64,000 nucleotides of DNA from Collybiopsis luxurians FD-317 M1 (taxonomy: Eukaryota; Basidiomycota; Agaricomycetes; Agaricales; Omphalotaceae): assembly GCA_000827265.1 (NCBI GenBank), contig KN834754.1, forward strand, positions 78,831-142,830, read 5' to 3'. The translations under genes and the position numbers were made by a program. Below the pieces are notes generated by a model that made no database searches, had not been told where the DNA came from, and saw nothing but the letters and a program-made list of their open reading frames with translations. Below are positions 44,777 to 55,645 of this stretch, one piece after another. Position 1 is the stretch's first letter. Every line of letters begins with the position of its first letter.

Positions 44777-46903
44777 ATGAACCTGCAAGTACAGGCCGCA
44801 ATTTTGGCCCTGGTATGTTCACCCCTTAGTTGTTTCGTATAGCTCAACTTCTCACCTCTCTTTAGCTCAATCATGCTTTCTTCAAAAGGTTTGAACCTGA
44901 AGGTTTTGCTGTCGTAGCATCCCTCGTGGGTTTGATTCTCCAGCCGCTACTTCTCTCCTTATATGCGCATTCAACCTCCGCCACCAGCATTCTCTATGCC
45001 TATATATCCTTCTTTACTGTCTTGCCCCTCTCTATCGTCCTCTATCGTCTCTCCCCCTTCCATCCACTCGCAAAGATCCCTGGACCATGGGTAGCAAAGG
45101 TGTCCAAATTCTGGCTTGTCTACATTCGTTTGACAGGGAGGCATCATCTCGTATACAAAGAGCTTCATGATAAGTATGGTCCGTTTGTCCGAATTGGTTC
45201 GTATCTTTTCAAGTTCCGCACGCACCATGAGCTCTCATCACCTACTGATCCGTAGGACCAAACGACATGTCCGTCGTCGAGGTGGATGCTGTCAACGCCG
45301 TCTTGACACACGGTGGGCTCGAGAAAGGACAATGCAAGTCTCGTCATGATATTGCTGTTTTTCCGCTGGCCAACTAATTCTCCGTGCTCTTGTAGTTTAT
45401 CGTGTTCACCAGTTACCAGGAGACAAATCTCACCCTTTGAACCTGATTAAAGGGGACATTCACCGTAATCGACGTCGTCTATGGAGTCGCGGCCTGAGCC
45501 AGGAGGCACTATTCAACTACGATTCCAATCTCGCTCAGAAAGTTCGCATGTTGGTGTCCGGCATAGAGAAAGGTTCGAGTGGTGTGAATATGGTAGAATG
45601 GCTACAGTTCTTTACGTTAGTGCTGCCGCTTTGACTCAGCTATACGATGCTAAATTGACCTTTGACCCTTCCAGTTTTGACTTTATGACCGAGATGGCGT
45701 ATGCTTAGTTACTGGCTTTTCCTGGATGTTTATGCTCACCAATGGTCCAGATTCGGACGAGAATTCGGAATGTTGAACAAGGGAAAAGACGAGAACGGAA
45801 TTTGGCAGGTTATGGGCAGATTCGCTGTGTAATTGCTGGTTTTCATTTACTTTGCCCCTTTTTTCGCTAATGATTGACTATTTAGTATCGTATCTACATG
45901 CTGTCATGTCCCATGGGCAGACTACCTCGTCCATCGTAGTCCTTTAGCCGTAAGCGACATGGGCGAACTTAGTGAAGAATTTGCCCAGACTCGTCTCGTC
46001 GACTCTGCCAAAGTCAAGGATCTATGGTATCATCTTGTAAGTAGCAAACCTGCTATGTCTTTTACAATTGATATACTCATCAGTATCATATAGACGGATG
46101 AGGCAGGCTTGGAAAATGCCAAACCGGCTTATGAAGACACTGTCGCAGACGCAAGAGTGGCAATCCTCGCTGGTGCTGATACAACGGTGTCTTCAATTGC
46201 TGCATTCTTCTATTATATGCTTTGCCATCCAGAAGAATTTGCGCTGCTACGAGAAGAAATCGATCGAGTTTATCCACCTGGTTCGGACGCCACGGACATT
46301 TCGAAACAATCAGAACTCGTCTACACTTCTGCTTGCTTGTGCGTACTCAGGAATCGTTCGGAACTGATCTGAGAAAGCTGATGGCCTTCGAACAGGAACG
46401 AAAGCCTTCGTCTCCTTCCCTCTATTCCGACCGTGGGACCGAGAGAGGTTCCAAAAGGAGGAGGCCCTCGAATGGTTGCCGGCTAGTAAGTAAATTGATT
46501 TGAGGAAGCTTGAACATTGAAGTAACTGAACTATCATTCTAGCCTTCTTCCTGAAGGAACTCAAGTGTGGACCCCGCCGTATGCGATTCACCGAAGCCCC
46601 GATAATTTCTACCCCCGACCTGATGACTTTGTTCCTTCACGGTGGATCCCGAGTGAAGAAAATAAATCGCAGGTTCTGCAGCGGGCTGCATTCATACCAT
46701 TCTTCCCTGGACCCCACAGTTGTGTTGGGAAAGCTCTGGCACTGCGAGAAATGCTTATGGTCATTGCCTGCTTGGTGCAGACACTGGACATCAAGTTTGC
46801 AGATGGGTTCGATGCGGAAACATGGCCCAGCAAGATTAGGGACTTTTACTTGACTGACGTCCCCCCTTTGAAGTTGGACGTCAAACCCAGAGTTTCAATG
46901 TAA
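44777..46903 (+). CDS. Cytochrome P450 monooxygenase, copy 2
   Basis: The same gene as P450-1 without a gap: MNLQVQAAILAL, the anchor LVGLILQPLLLSLYAHSTSA, KIPGPWVAKVSKFW, the I-helix VAILAGADTTVSSIAAFFYY, the K-helix NESLRLLPS, FFPGPHSCVGKALALREMLM with haem Cys, and the end KLDVKPRVSM (stop 46901-46903). Visible residue differences from copy 1 are few (for example EEFA versus EEFS, and the last residues VSM versus TSI). Introns differ by scattered substitutions and small indels. One donor changed (GTGCGT versus GTACGT) but remains usable. Similarity begins about 155 nt before the ATG and stops near the stop codon. It is divergently transcribed with the adenylate-forming reductase, so co-expression with the core enzyme is likely. 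Confidence 0.92.
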
Positions 46904-47189
46904 AGAGGCTCAATGCACGATATTTAAATATTTATATGTAGAATGTGATCTTATAATAAATGTAGTCTTTTTCATTTTCGCGGAGAGGCGGTGAGGAAAT
47001 AAGAGCGCCGAACATGGACCGGAAGAGGAAAGATACAAGAGGCTGATTTGAGGAGGAAGCATGCAGAGTATTTGAGGGAGATGTCGCCAAGCGATGACTC
47101 GTAATTACAAGGTATTGCGATATACACTCTATGCCCATTCTACATCACTGCTGGCTTGTTGTCTTCCGCAATAGAGTCTCCGGATATTG

Positions 47190-47490
47190 GAATAAATTAC
47201 CCATTCCTGGGATGTAACAGCAACAGGCGTTCCGTTGCGAGTCGAAAGCTGACCATGCACGATCGCGTTGCCACTTCCAGCTCGAGGGGATTCCGTCTAC
47301 CTTTGCAGTGCTTGGGATTTCAATGAAAGCAGTTCGATGTAATATGGATATCACGTCCGTCGGATCTGGTGCCTCAGCTCAAGCTGTCTTATATTACATC
47401 ACTAAATATATAACCAAATCTCGGTTGAAGACCCACGTCGCGTATGCTGCTCTTGAGCGAACTCTGATGATTTTTTTTCGAGACGCGACG
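47190..47490 (+). mobile_element. Helitron helicase-like fragment (decayed)
   Basis: The frame at 47330-47480 reads RCNMDITSVGSGASAQAVLY followed by YITKYITKSRLKTHVAYAAL, matching the block (CNMDI..GSG..AKAVLYYITDYITK..LKTHVAYAALE) common in Helitron-like helicase proteins of mushrooms. Upstream sequence has stops in all frames, and no terminal hairpin or complete Rep/helicase is present. It is a remnant of roughly 150-300 nt; the left edge is uncertain. Confidence 0.7.
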
Positions 47491-47498
47491 GTCAATTA

Positions 47499-47506
47499 CA
47501 CGTGAC
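47499..47506. promoter_or_regulatory. CACGTGAC box, NUP84 promoter
   Basis: Reverse complement GTCACGTG, the Cbf1/bHLH-type consensus RTCACGTG. One of four such boxes upstream of plus-strand genes in the right third of the window. Confidence 0.35.
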
Positions 47507-47546
47507 TTTGTCACGCCTGAAGTTCTTCCAAATCCCTCATCGTGAA

Positions 47547-50500
47547 ATGGCCAACGCTCTTTACGTGCAATGCGCAGAAGCGCTCTCGCTAGCCCAGTCA
47601 ATGAAGGATGACCTTGCCGCATTGCTTGACCCAGAGACTGGATTTGCTCCTAGATTCAGAAAAATTTGTCGAGATCAGTTCGTTATTTTCTCTGTTCGAT
47701 TACCTGGAGTATTGAACGACAAGAAAATCAGGATTGAAGACCTAGAATCTTCTGCAAAGTTTGATGAAGTTGCTGAAGAATTAGAACTTTTAAAATTGGA
47801 GGAAAATACGTGGGCATTATTGCAGGCGGTCATGCCGTTAGTATTCCAACTTCTGCGCCGCATATTCTTGAAACCAAATTTCATGACAGAGCTCGCAAAA
47901 CAGAGTCTTCAGCTTTCGAATATGCTCAAGATCTTCTTCATCAAAACCCATACACCCCGACATCCACCATTGCTCAAGCGATTCTAAATGCTTCTCCACT
48001 TCTAACCGAACTCATTGTTGTACGGGAGTGGCTTCAAGACACTGCTCCTCCTCCAATTCAGCCGGAGGCTACCACCGGTTACTGGAAATTTACCAAACAT
48101 AATATCATGCAGGCTTTACGAACTGGATCTAGGGCTCGAACCGGACTGGTGAAAGAAATGGACCCCGACGCCGTAAATCGTGGTGACGAACAAAATCTTG
48201 CTGCGGACGATTCGGTGTGGTATTTTTTCATCTTAGCGTCGAGGCTATTGAAATCATCTCATTGCTATCCCCAGAGCTATGAAAAAGGTCTTGTTCAAGC
48301 TTTATATGGTTACATTCGAGCCGGTAGGTTAGAAGACGCCATCGAACTTTGCAGAAGAGCCCATCAACCCTGGCGGGCTGCAAGCATACGAGGCTCTCTT
48401 CTTCTTCATTGGAAGGCTATAGGTACGTGTTTTTGCTTCTCAGAATTGATTTAGTTCTAACATTTCCCAGCTAATGAACAAGGCGACGACGACACAGACG
48501 AAGAAGACGTTGATGCTTGGACTGGCAATACCCACAGAAAATTATGGAAGTCAACTTGTACTCGGGCAGCACTCAATGTTTGTGCGCACTGTTCGCCCAT
48601 GTTTTCTTTCGCTGATAATCCGGCACAGGTTTCTCTCGCAGACTACGAACGTGTTTTATATGCAGCGTTAGCCCCTTCCCCTCAGACATCCCTCATCTTA
48701 AAATCCGCCTGTCGAACTTGGGAAGACCACCTATGGGCTCAGATCAGTATCATGTGTGAAGAGAAACAAACAATGGAGATGTCGAGATTGAGCGGTAGTT
48801 TTTGGGAGGGTGGCATGCCTGCAGTTGAGAAAGGGGTTCGAGCGGTTTCTCGTGAAACAATGGAGAACGAAGAGGAAGAATGGGAAGAGGAGGTCAGAAA
48901 TACACTGGAGGGTCTCAAAAGTGTTCACGTAGATGAAGGGTAAGCTGCACGCGTCGGTTTTTTTCACGCGGAATCAGGATGCTTATTCTTATAAGACCTC
49001 CAGCCGATCACCCACTTCACTTTTCACAGCTAAACATTATTCAGGATCGAACAGGCTTTCTCCTCGAAGTCTTTGCTGAAGGACTCCAAAATCACTCACA
49101 TGAAACAAATGCGCCCGAGTATGTTCGTAGTACTATTCCACTTCAAGTTTTTCTGATCGCCTTATAGATATGCCCCAATGTGCCGCTTTTTCGCTCATCT
49201 ATGTCTTTTTTTGAGGTTGATAGACGTGCCTGTCCCTCCCAATGCTGTTGTAGTCATTCTCGAAGCGTATTTGCAGGTATTGGAGGTAGGAACGTTCTAA
49301 CTGTTTACAAATCGCCTTGCTCAATTGCTGGTGTCAGGCTTCGGGACAACGGGAGCTCATTGCAATGTACGCCGGTGCATTGGGTGAAAATGCTGTCAGC
49401 AGATACGCTTTGTTCTTGGTTTCACTGGAGCTTACCGCTGACTTCTCGGAACGACGGTTGGCATTGACTCGAGCCAGGGAACATGGCCTCGACGTGGATA
49501 ATGTTGCAGCTGTAACAGCCGAAATGACCATGAATAAGGCGCTCGAGGCATGCTAAATATTGTATCAATGGAACCATACTGACCTACGAATCTCATTTAG
49601 CTTCTCCCTGCATTGAGAGGTCCATTACCCTCTATGACTATGTTACAGCCTCCGCCGAGTGACGAAGAAAACTTTCTTCTGCGTTCCATCGAATGGACAA
49701 CTTTTTCGGAAGCTACGTATGACCGCGCACTAGAGCAAGCAAATCACATCTTCCGATATTTCTTGGGTATGTATTGCTATCAACTTACTGGTCTATCGTC
49801 ATTGGAGCAATTTTTTATAGCTACTGGACGAGTGCAGTTAGCTCAACAACTATTGAACATGCTACCCTCCGAACTGGCCTCTTTCGGGGACCCTGAGGAG
49901 CAAGCAACAGAGTATTTGCATTACAGGCAATTTTTCTCGATTTGGGATACTCTAGAGCGTATTGTGGAATGCCAAGCTCTTGAGATGTCCAATATGAATC
50001 GAGATACACGGAATGCTTGGTTACAAGACTACAAGGTAAGCTTCTTCCAACATTTTGCATGCGTACTCGTCTAAAGGTGACGTCCAGCTCCTGGTTGACC
50101 AAGGTCATGAACAAATAGTCAAATTGCTAACGTCGGAGTGGCTTGTGAGCGATGTCGAGACCGCGAATGGTAAGCTTGCAGTGTCATTTTGTTATAAATC
50201 ATCATACCTTACTTTCCTCAGGAGACGCACGGCGTCGTGCACTCATTCGAATACGCCAAATTTACATCCCGGAGCTTGTGATACGTTTACACTTCACACT
50301 CTTCAACTCGCGCCATCGATTTCCCGAGTGCGTCAATGCTGTCTAACATGTTTGTGGTTGTTATTACTAATGGTCTGGTCTTCAGAAATCTCAAGCTGTT
50401 ATTACAACTAGTGCATGTTGTTGCAGACTCACGGTATAAGTTGTACGAAGATTTTTACAGTGATAGTGGGGCGAGATTGGATGACTATCTCGGTGCAGTG

Positions 50501-50566
50501 AGGCAAGCTGTCTTAGGTGGTTTGGAGGCAGGAGGATCAGATCCATTTCGCGCTATTATAGCTTGA
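47547..50566 (+). CDS. NUP84: Nuclear pore protein Nup84/Nup107
   Basis: Starts MANALYVQCAEALSLAQSMK at 47547. The conserved Nup84/Nup107 core is recognisable: DDSVWYFFILASRLLKSSHC, RAGRLEDAIELCRRAHQPWR, AASIRGSLLLHWKAI, CRTWEDHLWAQISIMCEEKQ, REHGLDVDNVAAVTAEMTMN and SIEWTTFSEATYDRALEQAN. It is all-alpha and ends GLEAGGSDPFRAIIA at 50566. About ten introns of ordinary size. The family forms the Y-shaped outer-ring subcomplex of the nuclear pore on both faces of the envelope. It marks the return to conserved gene content right of the cluster; its promoter is squeezed to roughly 60-80 nt by the Helitron relic. Confidence 0.92.
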
Positions 50567-50634
50567 GAGTTGAGGCAATTACAATAACACAATCAGTACA
50601 TAATAAGTATTCAGTTGCATACTGAGAAGTCGCG

Positions 50635-50642
50635 GTCACGTG
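50635..50642. promoter_or_regulatory. GTCACGTG box
   Basis: 41 nt before the ATG at 50684; same RTCACGTG consensus as upstream of NUP84, at almost the same distance. Confidence 0.35.
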
Positions 50643-50683
50643 TACGCTCGCTCGTTTTCTAGCGACGACTATCTTGAGACCCC

Positions 50684-52577
50684 ATGGGTCAAATCTCCCA
50701 CTTCGAAAGTCCAGCTTCTCTTTCAACAATGCAAATAAATCGTTTATTGCGTAAAATTCGCGGTAGATGCTCAGCTCTTGCTGCCTCCGATACACGAACA
50801 GCCGTGAAGGGCATGGCCACTTACTCTAGCAAATCCTTTGCCCCGCCAGATATCCCGCCATTATGCATTTTGCCTTCCCCGGAAAACTCACTCACCCGTA
50901 TTGACGCAACTACCTCTGAATTGGCAAGGAAAATTTACGCGGTTCGCGATATGTTCAAAGACGTAGTGGAAAAGGCAGGGATATCTCGAATACAATCTAC
51001 AGTTCATTGTCCAGCAAGAATTCCCAGCTTGACAACGCTGTGCTCGCTTATCATTGGAGAACATGCCGAGCCAGAGGTCGAGGGAGATATAACTCGTTGG
51101 GAAGAGGAACAGTCTGTTGGTGTAGTGGAAGCTTTATATGAAGAAATTCCTGCCCTATATCGTGGGTGAGGTCTTTTGAATACTCTATTATTTTTAAATC
51201 TCACTGTTCATTTATAGTTGGACAGTGGTCTCTCATACCATCAGTATGATCCTTGACAAATGCCTGCTGGGCCCTACCCTGCTCAAGCTTCTTCTGGAAG
51301 TTACGCTCGACAGCAATTTACGATATCACTCTGCAGTTCTGCTGCGCAGCCTACTCTCAATAGCGTTTTCACCTTCCACTCCCACCCGACCTCCTCCGAT
51401 CTGTCACTCTGCTCATTCCAACTTCTTGACCGAACTGTTGTGCCGCTGGGAACAAGGAGGCAACTCTTCTTGTATATTCTTCAGGTTATTCAATGAGGTT
51501 ATGGACGATGTGGGCTCTTTCGATGCGTGGGCTTGCAAAGCCACGGCCAAGCTGATTCGGAAGGACCCTCTGCAGCTTACATCGGCGTCCTGTCTCGTCA
51601 GATTTATATCCAAGCCTGAATTGCATGTCCCTTCGAGGCAATTCAGTGTCAGCCTGATGTCAAATGCATCGCCGACCGCGACCTTGCGACGGTCGCTGCG
51701 GGTATGGCTGGACTGTGCATTGTACTCTCTGCTGTTATCGGTCCAATCAATAGATTCCTGTAGTATGGCACATTTTCTTCTGACGTGCAAAGAATGTTGG
51801 AACCATCTCGGTACGCCCGACCTTTCTCTTGGCGTTGTTGCACAAGATGCCTTACCGGCAATTATCAGCTTAACGACCTTTGTTTTATCGCGAGGTCAAA
51901 AAATTTGCGGTGAGATTTACGTGCAGATCCTCTGGGAAAAAATTTCTCCTGCGTCCACTACATTTTCCCCCTTAATCTCGCCGACGCTTGCCCTTTCTGA
52001 TCAACTTGATGAATGCAAGCAGCAGATCCAGTCGTACGCGTCGTCCCTGCGAGAACACGGCCTGCTGCAACTCGAAGCTCTACTTTGGGCCTCGGCACTC
52101 AGAGAAGTAGAGCACGATTCTCTGCTTCAACGTTACGACAAAGTTGCCTTATATGAATACCGTAAGGTACTCATAGAGCGCGTGGAAGAAGCTGAACGGA
52201 GATGTTATGGTCTTGCGAATATGAGCAATTTCCCTCCTTCCATTACGCGGCGCAGTGGATGGCAGTGGGATGCGGCGTTTGGATGCTGGACACTTAATGG
52301 GGGGATGGAAACATCCGAAAGACGAAAACGTCCACATCTGGACGAGACATCTTCCGGAACGGTGAATACCAGTCTATGCTCGGAGGACGAACATCCTTCT
52401 AAACGAAAAAGAACTTGTTCCTTGCCACCTCTATTGCTGGCAAATGCGCTTTCGAACCGGATTGACTTGCATAATGAAAAGAAACTGCGGGACTGTTCAG
52501 ATGAGGAGGTTGTAGTGGCGCCTTCCTCTGACGACTGTCTAGATCTGTTTGCGTATCCTTCATCGCCTGCTCGTTAA
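50684..52577 (+). CDS. Hypothetical protein, no recognised domain
   Basis: Two exons joined over an intron near 51167-51218, giving about 610 residues. The first ATG in the frame is at 50684 (MGQISHFES); a second at 50732 (MQINRLLRKIRGRC) is an equally good start. The body is predominantly helical by composition (MILDKCLLGPTLLKLLLEVT; RSLRVWLDCALYSLLLSVQS; LREHGLLQLEALLWASALRE), with a basic Ser-rich segment ERRKRPHLDE...KRKRTCS that looks like a nuclear localisation signal. It ends with an acidic tail (DEEVVVAPSSDDCLDLFAYP). I do not recognise the family. The helical repeats and the nuclear signal suggest a nuclear scaffold, but this is only an impression. Confidence 0.7.
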
Positions 52578-52639
52578 TTTACTATCAGCGGTCTTTGGCG
52601 GTAAATTAGCGCCGTTCTGATGGAAGGAAGTATAAAGTT

Positions 52640-52647
52640 CACGTGAT
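52640..52647. promoter_or_regulatory. CACGTGAT box
   Basis: RTCACGTG on the reverse strand, about 140 nt before the ATG at 52788. A (CTCCAC)n microsatellite of about 30 nt follows at 52670-52698. Confidence 0.3.
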
Positions 52648-52787
52648 GTTCGAATTATCTTCCGCGATCCCCTCCACCTCCACCTCCACCTCCACCCTCT
52701 TCCGCGTACCCTCTCCGTTATCTGTTGTATCTATTATAGCTGCAGTCTCAGTTCACTCTTTCATTATATTAAATTATCTGCAATTCA

Positions 52788-55400
52788 ATGACTGCTCCTA
52801 CTCAGCAACTACCACCTTGGTTCAGTCCCTCTCTCGTCGTTGTCAATGGTCAGACTGAAACCAGCCTTGTATACCTACCGCTCACCTACTTCGGCCCTTC
52901 GGTAAGCTCTTGATTTCTTGCCAGCTCCAATTCCAGAGTATTCACTTTCCGTGTCCAGATTCCTCTCGGGTCGTTATATACATTCGGTGGTTCTACCTCA
53001 CCAGCTTCGACTTCGGCTACTGCGACACCCACATCTATCTCACCGACCTCCTCTGCGACACCTTCACCCACTTCATCTACCTCTGCTTCATCCTCTTCTG
53101 TATCTTCTTTACCTACCACTTCATCTACACTTGCATCTACTTCACCCTCATCATTACCTTCATCAACTCCCTCACCTTCAGCAACTCCTTCTCCTTCATC
53201 AACTCCCTCACCTTCTATCACCCCTTCATCCCAAAACCATGGTCTTGCTCGCGGCCAGCTCATCGGAGTTATTATTGCTGGTATTCTTGGGTTCATATTC
53301 TTATTCGTGCTTGCTCTCTTCCTATATCTCTGGTGGAATGCCCGCCGTAATCGTCGTCGTGCTAATGGGGATACTAGGTTCGCCATGGTTCCGCCAGATG
53401 ATGACAACGAGAGCTATGTGATTGTAGGCTCGCCTGGAGAAGGTTCTCCTCGCGTCAGTGGTGACGAAGCAGCTTCATTTCTGCGGCGCGACCATGATAA
53501 TGCTGCAATGCAGGGCCCAGTTGCACCGGTCTCTGTTGCAGGCCCCAGCACTGCTACAGATCCTCCTCGCCATCCCCCTTCCGCTGATAACAGCTTATCA
53601 TCAAACTCTACCAACTCTGCCGCATCAGGCTATGGAACTCTCCTCCAAAACCCAAGTCTGGGTGTTTTTCCCTCGTTTGGTCAGGAGCATCGCAGTACCG
53701 GAAGAATTCTGTCTCCAGAGCAGCTTCGTCAGTTCGATGACCTCCCGTCGGAGCCTCGTTCGCGATTATCGACGGTAGGCGAACAGGGGGAACTCGTTCC
53801 ATTACCGCTTCCACCTAGGCTTGTCGACGTCTCACACAGCCATAGTCGTTCGCTCGATCGCATGCCTTCCTTGGGCTCTCAAGCCAGTGATGCTGGTGAA
53901 GCGACTTTGCTCACGGCGCGGCGTGTTCGCGCCGAAGATCTTGGTCCCAGGCCTACCACGGACTCTAGCCGCAAAAGAGACAGCCTGAGAGGTTTTGGAC
54001 TAGCTGCGCTGGGCTGGTTTCAAGGTCTTGGTAGTTCATCATCCCGACGCAATTCCCAGCTTTCGCCTTCTCTGCAGTCTACGAGCCTTGCGGATCGCGA
54101 CATCGAAGCCGGTCGTGCTCTACTCAACGCAGAAATTGATTTGCCTTCTGAGATGGCCGAAGTCCCTCGCTTTCGTGGTCAATTAGGACTCGGAGTGGGA
54201 TATGCCGGAAATAGGCCTGTATCTGGTGCTAGTGCTAATAGTCGCACTTCAACCATTTACCATGACGCGCAATCGTCCTTACCCGGCACCCCTCAGGTGA
54301 TGCCTCCGCCTCGTGCTTTAGCGAATTCGAGCTCGGCAGAATTAGGATATTGGCCTCAAACCGCAACGGAGACTGTCTCCAGTGCGACGGCAGCGCAAGA
54401 GCGCTCCCATGACAGTAGAACTGGTACACAATCCACATCGGCTAGTACGAACAATGCGACTGCCCTTGACATTCTGGATATGCCTGCTCCCCGTCCCATC
54501 TCCTCATTCGCTTCATCCAACTCCTTGCGTGATGCTGGTACAACCAGTAGCCATGGCAGCGACGGGAAGTCAGAGTTCCCTTATCCTCCAGGCTTGACCA
54601 CCTTTTCAATGCCTCTAATTTGGAACGAAACGACTGGTACGACACCTAGTCCAGGCTCTTTCGCCGCCGTTCCGTTGCATACTTCCAACATTGAAGAGGC
54701 TGGAATTGGTATCGACGTTTTAGAGGAAGAACCTCCGAATGCAGGTGATGATTGGAGATCTCTTGCGGGTGGTATTACTGGACCCGGTGGTACTCGCCGA
54801 ACAACTTTCGGCCATGTAAGTATTTTATACCTAGCGTATGAATGCGGGGCTTAATTTTTTCTTTTTCAGCCTCAATTCATCAACTCTCCTGGATTCAACT
54901 CTGAACAAGGTTCTCTACATTCCATGCGTTCTCATCTCAGTCCTGTCTCCCGTTCCACTGGCTCGGCTTCGGCTTCTCGTCGCGAACAATCCGGTTCTTC
55001 GGGATCTGCATCGTCAAGGCCCTCTGCGCGCTCTGCTGCCCGTTCTGCCGTTTCTGGCAGCGACGGAAGCGGTGCATCTTTGTCTCATGCCGGAAGTATT
55101 TCTTCCGATGGGCGTCGCAAGAACATAGCGCGAGCGCTGTCTCCTACCTTGTCTGCATTTGGCAGTGGGAGCCCTCCTGCTTCGAACTCTGGGCATAATC
55201 ACTATCCTTCTTCGCTCGGTAGCCCTCTTCAAGATGAGTCTCCTCTCAAGGTGGCAATACCATCCTCAATTCCCGAAGTTCCTACTGTTGCCGATTCTTC
55301 GCTCGAAGACAGAAGGCAAACTTCTCACAGAAGCCCTCAAAGTACCTTTTCCGCAGTTCCTTGGGCGGCTGGTCTAGATGACGCCTGGTCGCCTTCTTAA
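52788..55400 (+). CDS. Single-pass membrane protein with Ser/Thr-rich ectodomain
   Basis: Exon 1 gives MTAPTQQLPPWFSPSLVVVN to LTYFGPS, then an intron and IPLGSLYTFGGS. A roughly 80-residue Ser/Thr/Pro mucin-like stretch follows, then one membrane helix (LIGVIIAGILGFIFLFVLAL, FLYLWW), a basic stop-transfer (NARRNRRRAN) and a long Ser-rich cytosolic part of about 650 residues. It ends PWAAGLDDAWSPS at 55400 after one more intron. The order O-glycosylatable stalk, single helix, long tail resembles fungal wall-stress sensors (Wsc/Mid2 type), but there is no WSC domain and no cleavable signal peptide at the N-terminus. It would insert with the helix as a reverse signal anchor. No family is recognised; the role is inferred from architecture only. 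Confidence 0.78.
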
Positions 55401-55645
55401 TCTGGTTTTATAAATGCTGTCTTTTTTGATTGATGACTTTTTTTGCTCTTTGCTCATATTGTCACATACCCGCCGTACCTGCGATACCGTCTACTCGTAT
55501 TATACGTATTTGCCTTACCAAGCAGCATAACTTCTTGAAAGAACACCGCTTTGCATTCAACTGGTTACCTTACAGTATTCATGTTTATGACGACTACTTC
55601 GATCCCACGACCAAAATGACACCTTTACGACATTCTTTGATTCCT

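Larger units (their letters stand above)
46904..47546. other. Right cluster border: intergenic with Helitron relic and NUP84 promoter
   Basis: P450-2 3' UTR, then a transposon relic (listed separately), then a short promoter for the next gene with a CACGTGAC box (47499-47506), 40 nt before its ATG. Confidence 0.5.

Noticed and set aside
52910..53421. Long overlapping ORFs in other frames over the mucin-like region (both strands)
   Set aside because: They arise from the low-complexity (TCN/CTC-rich) sequence; the Ser/Thr-rich frame continues into the membrane helix and the long tail.
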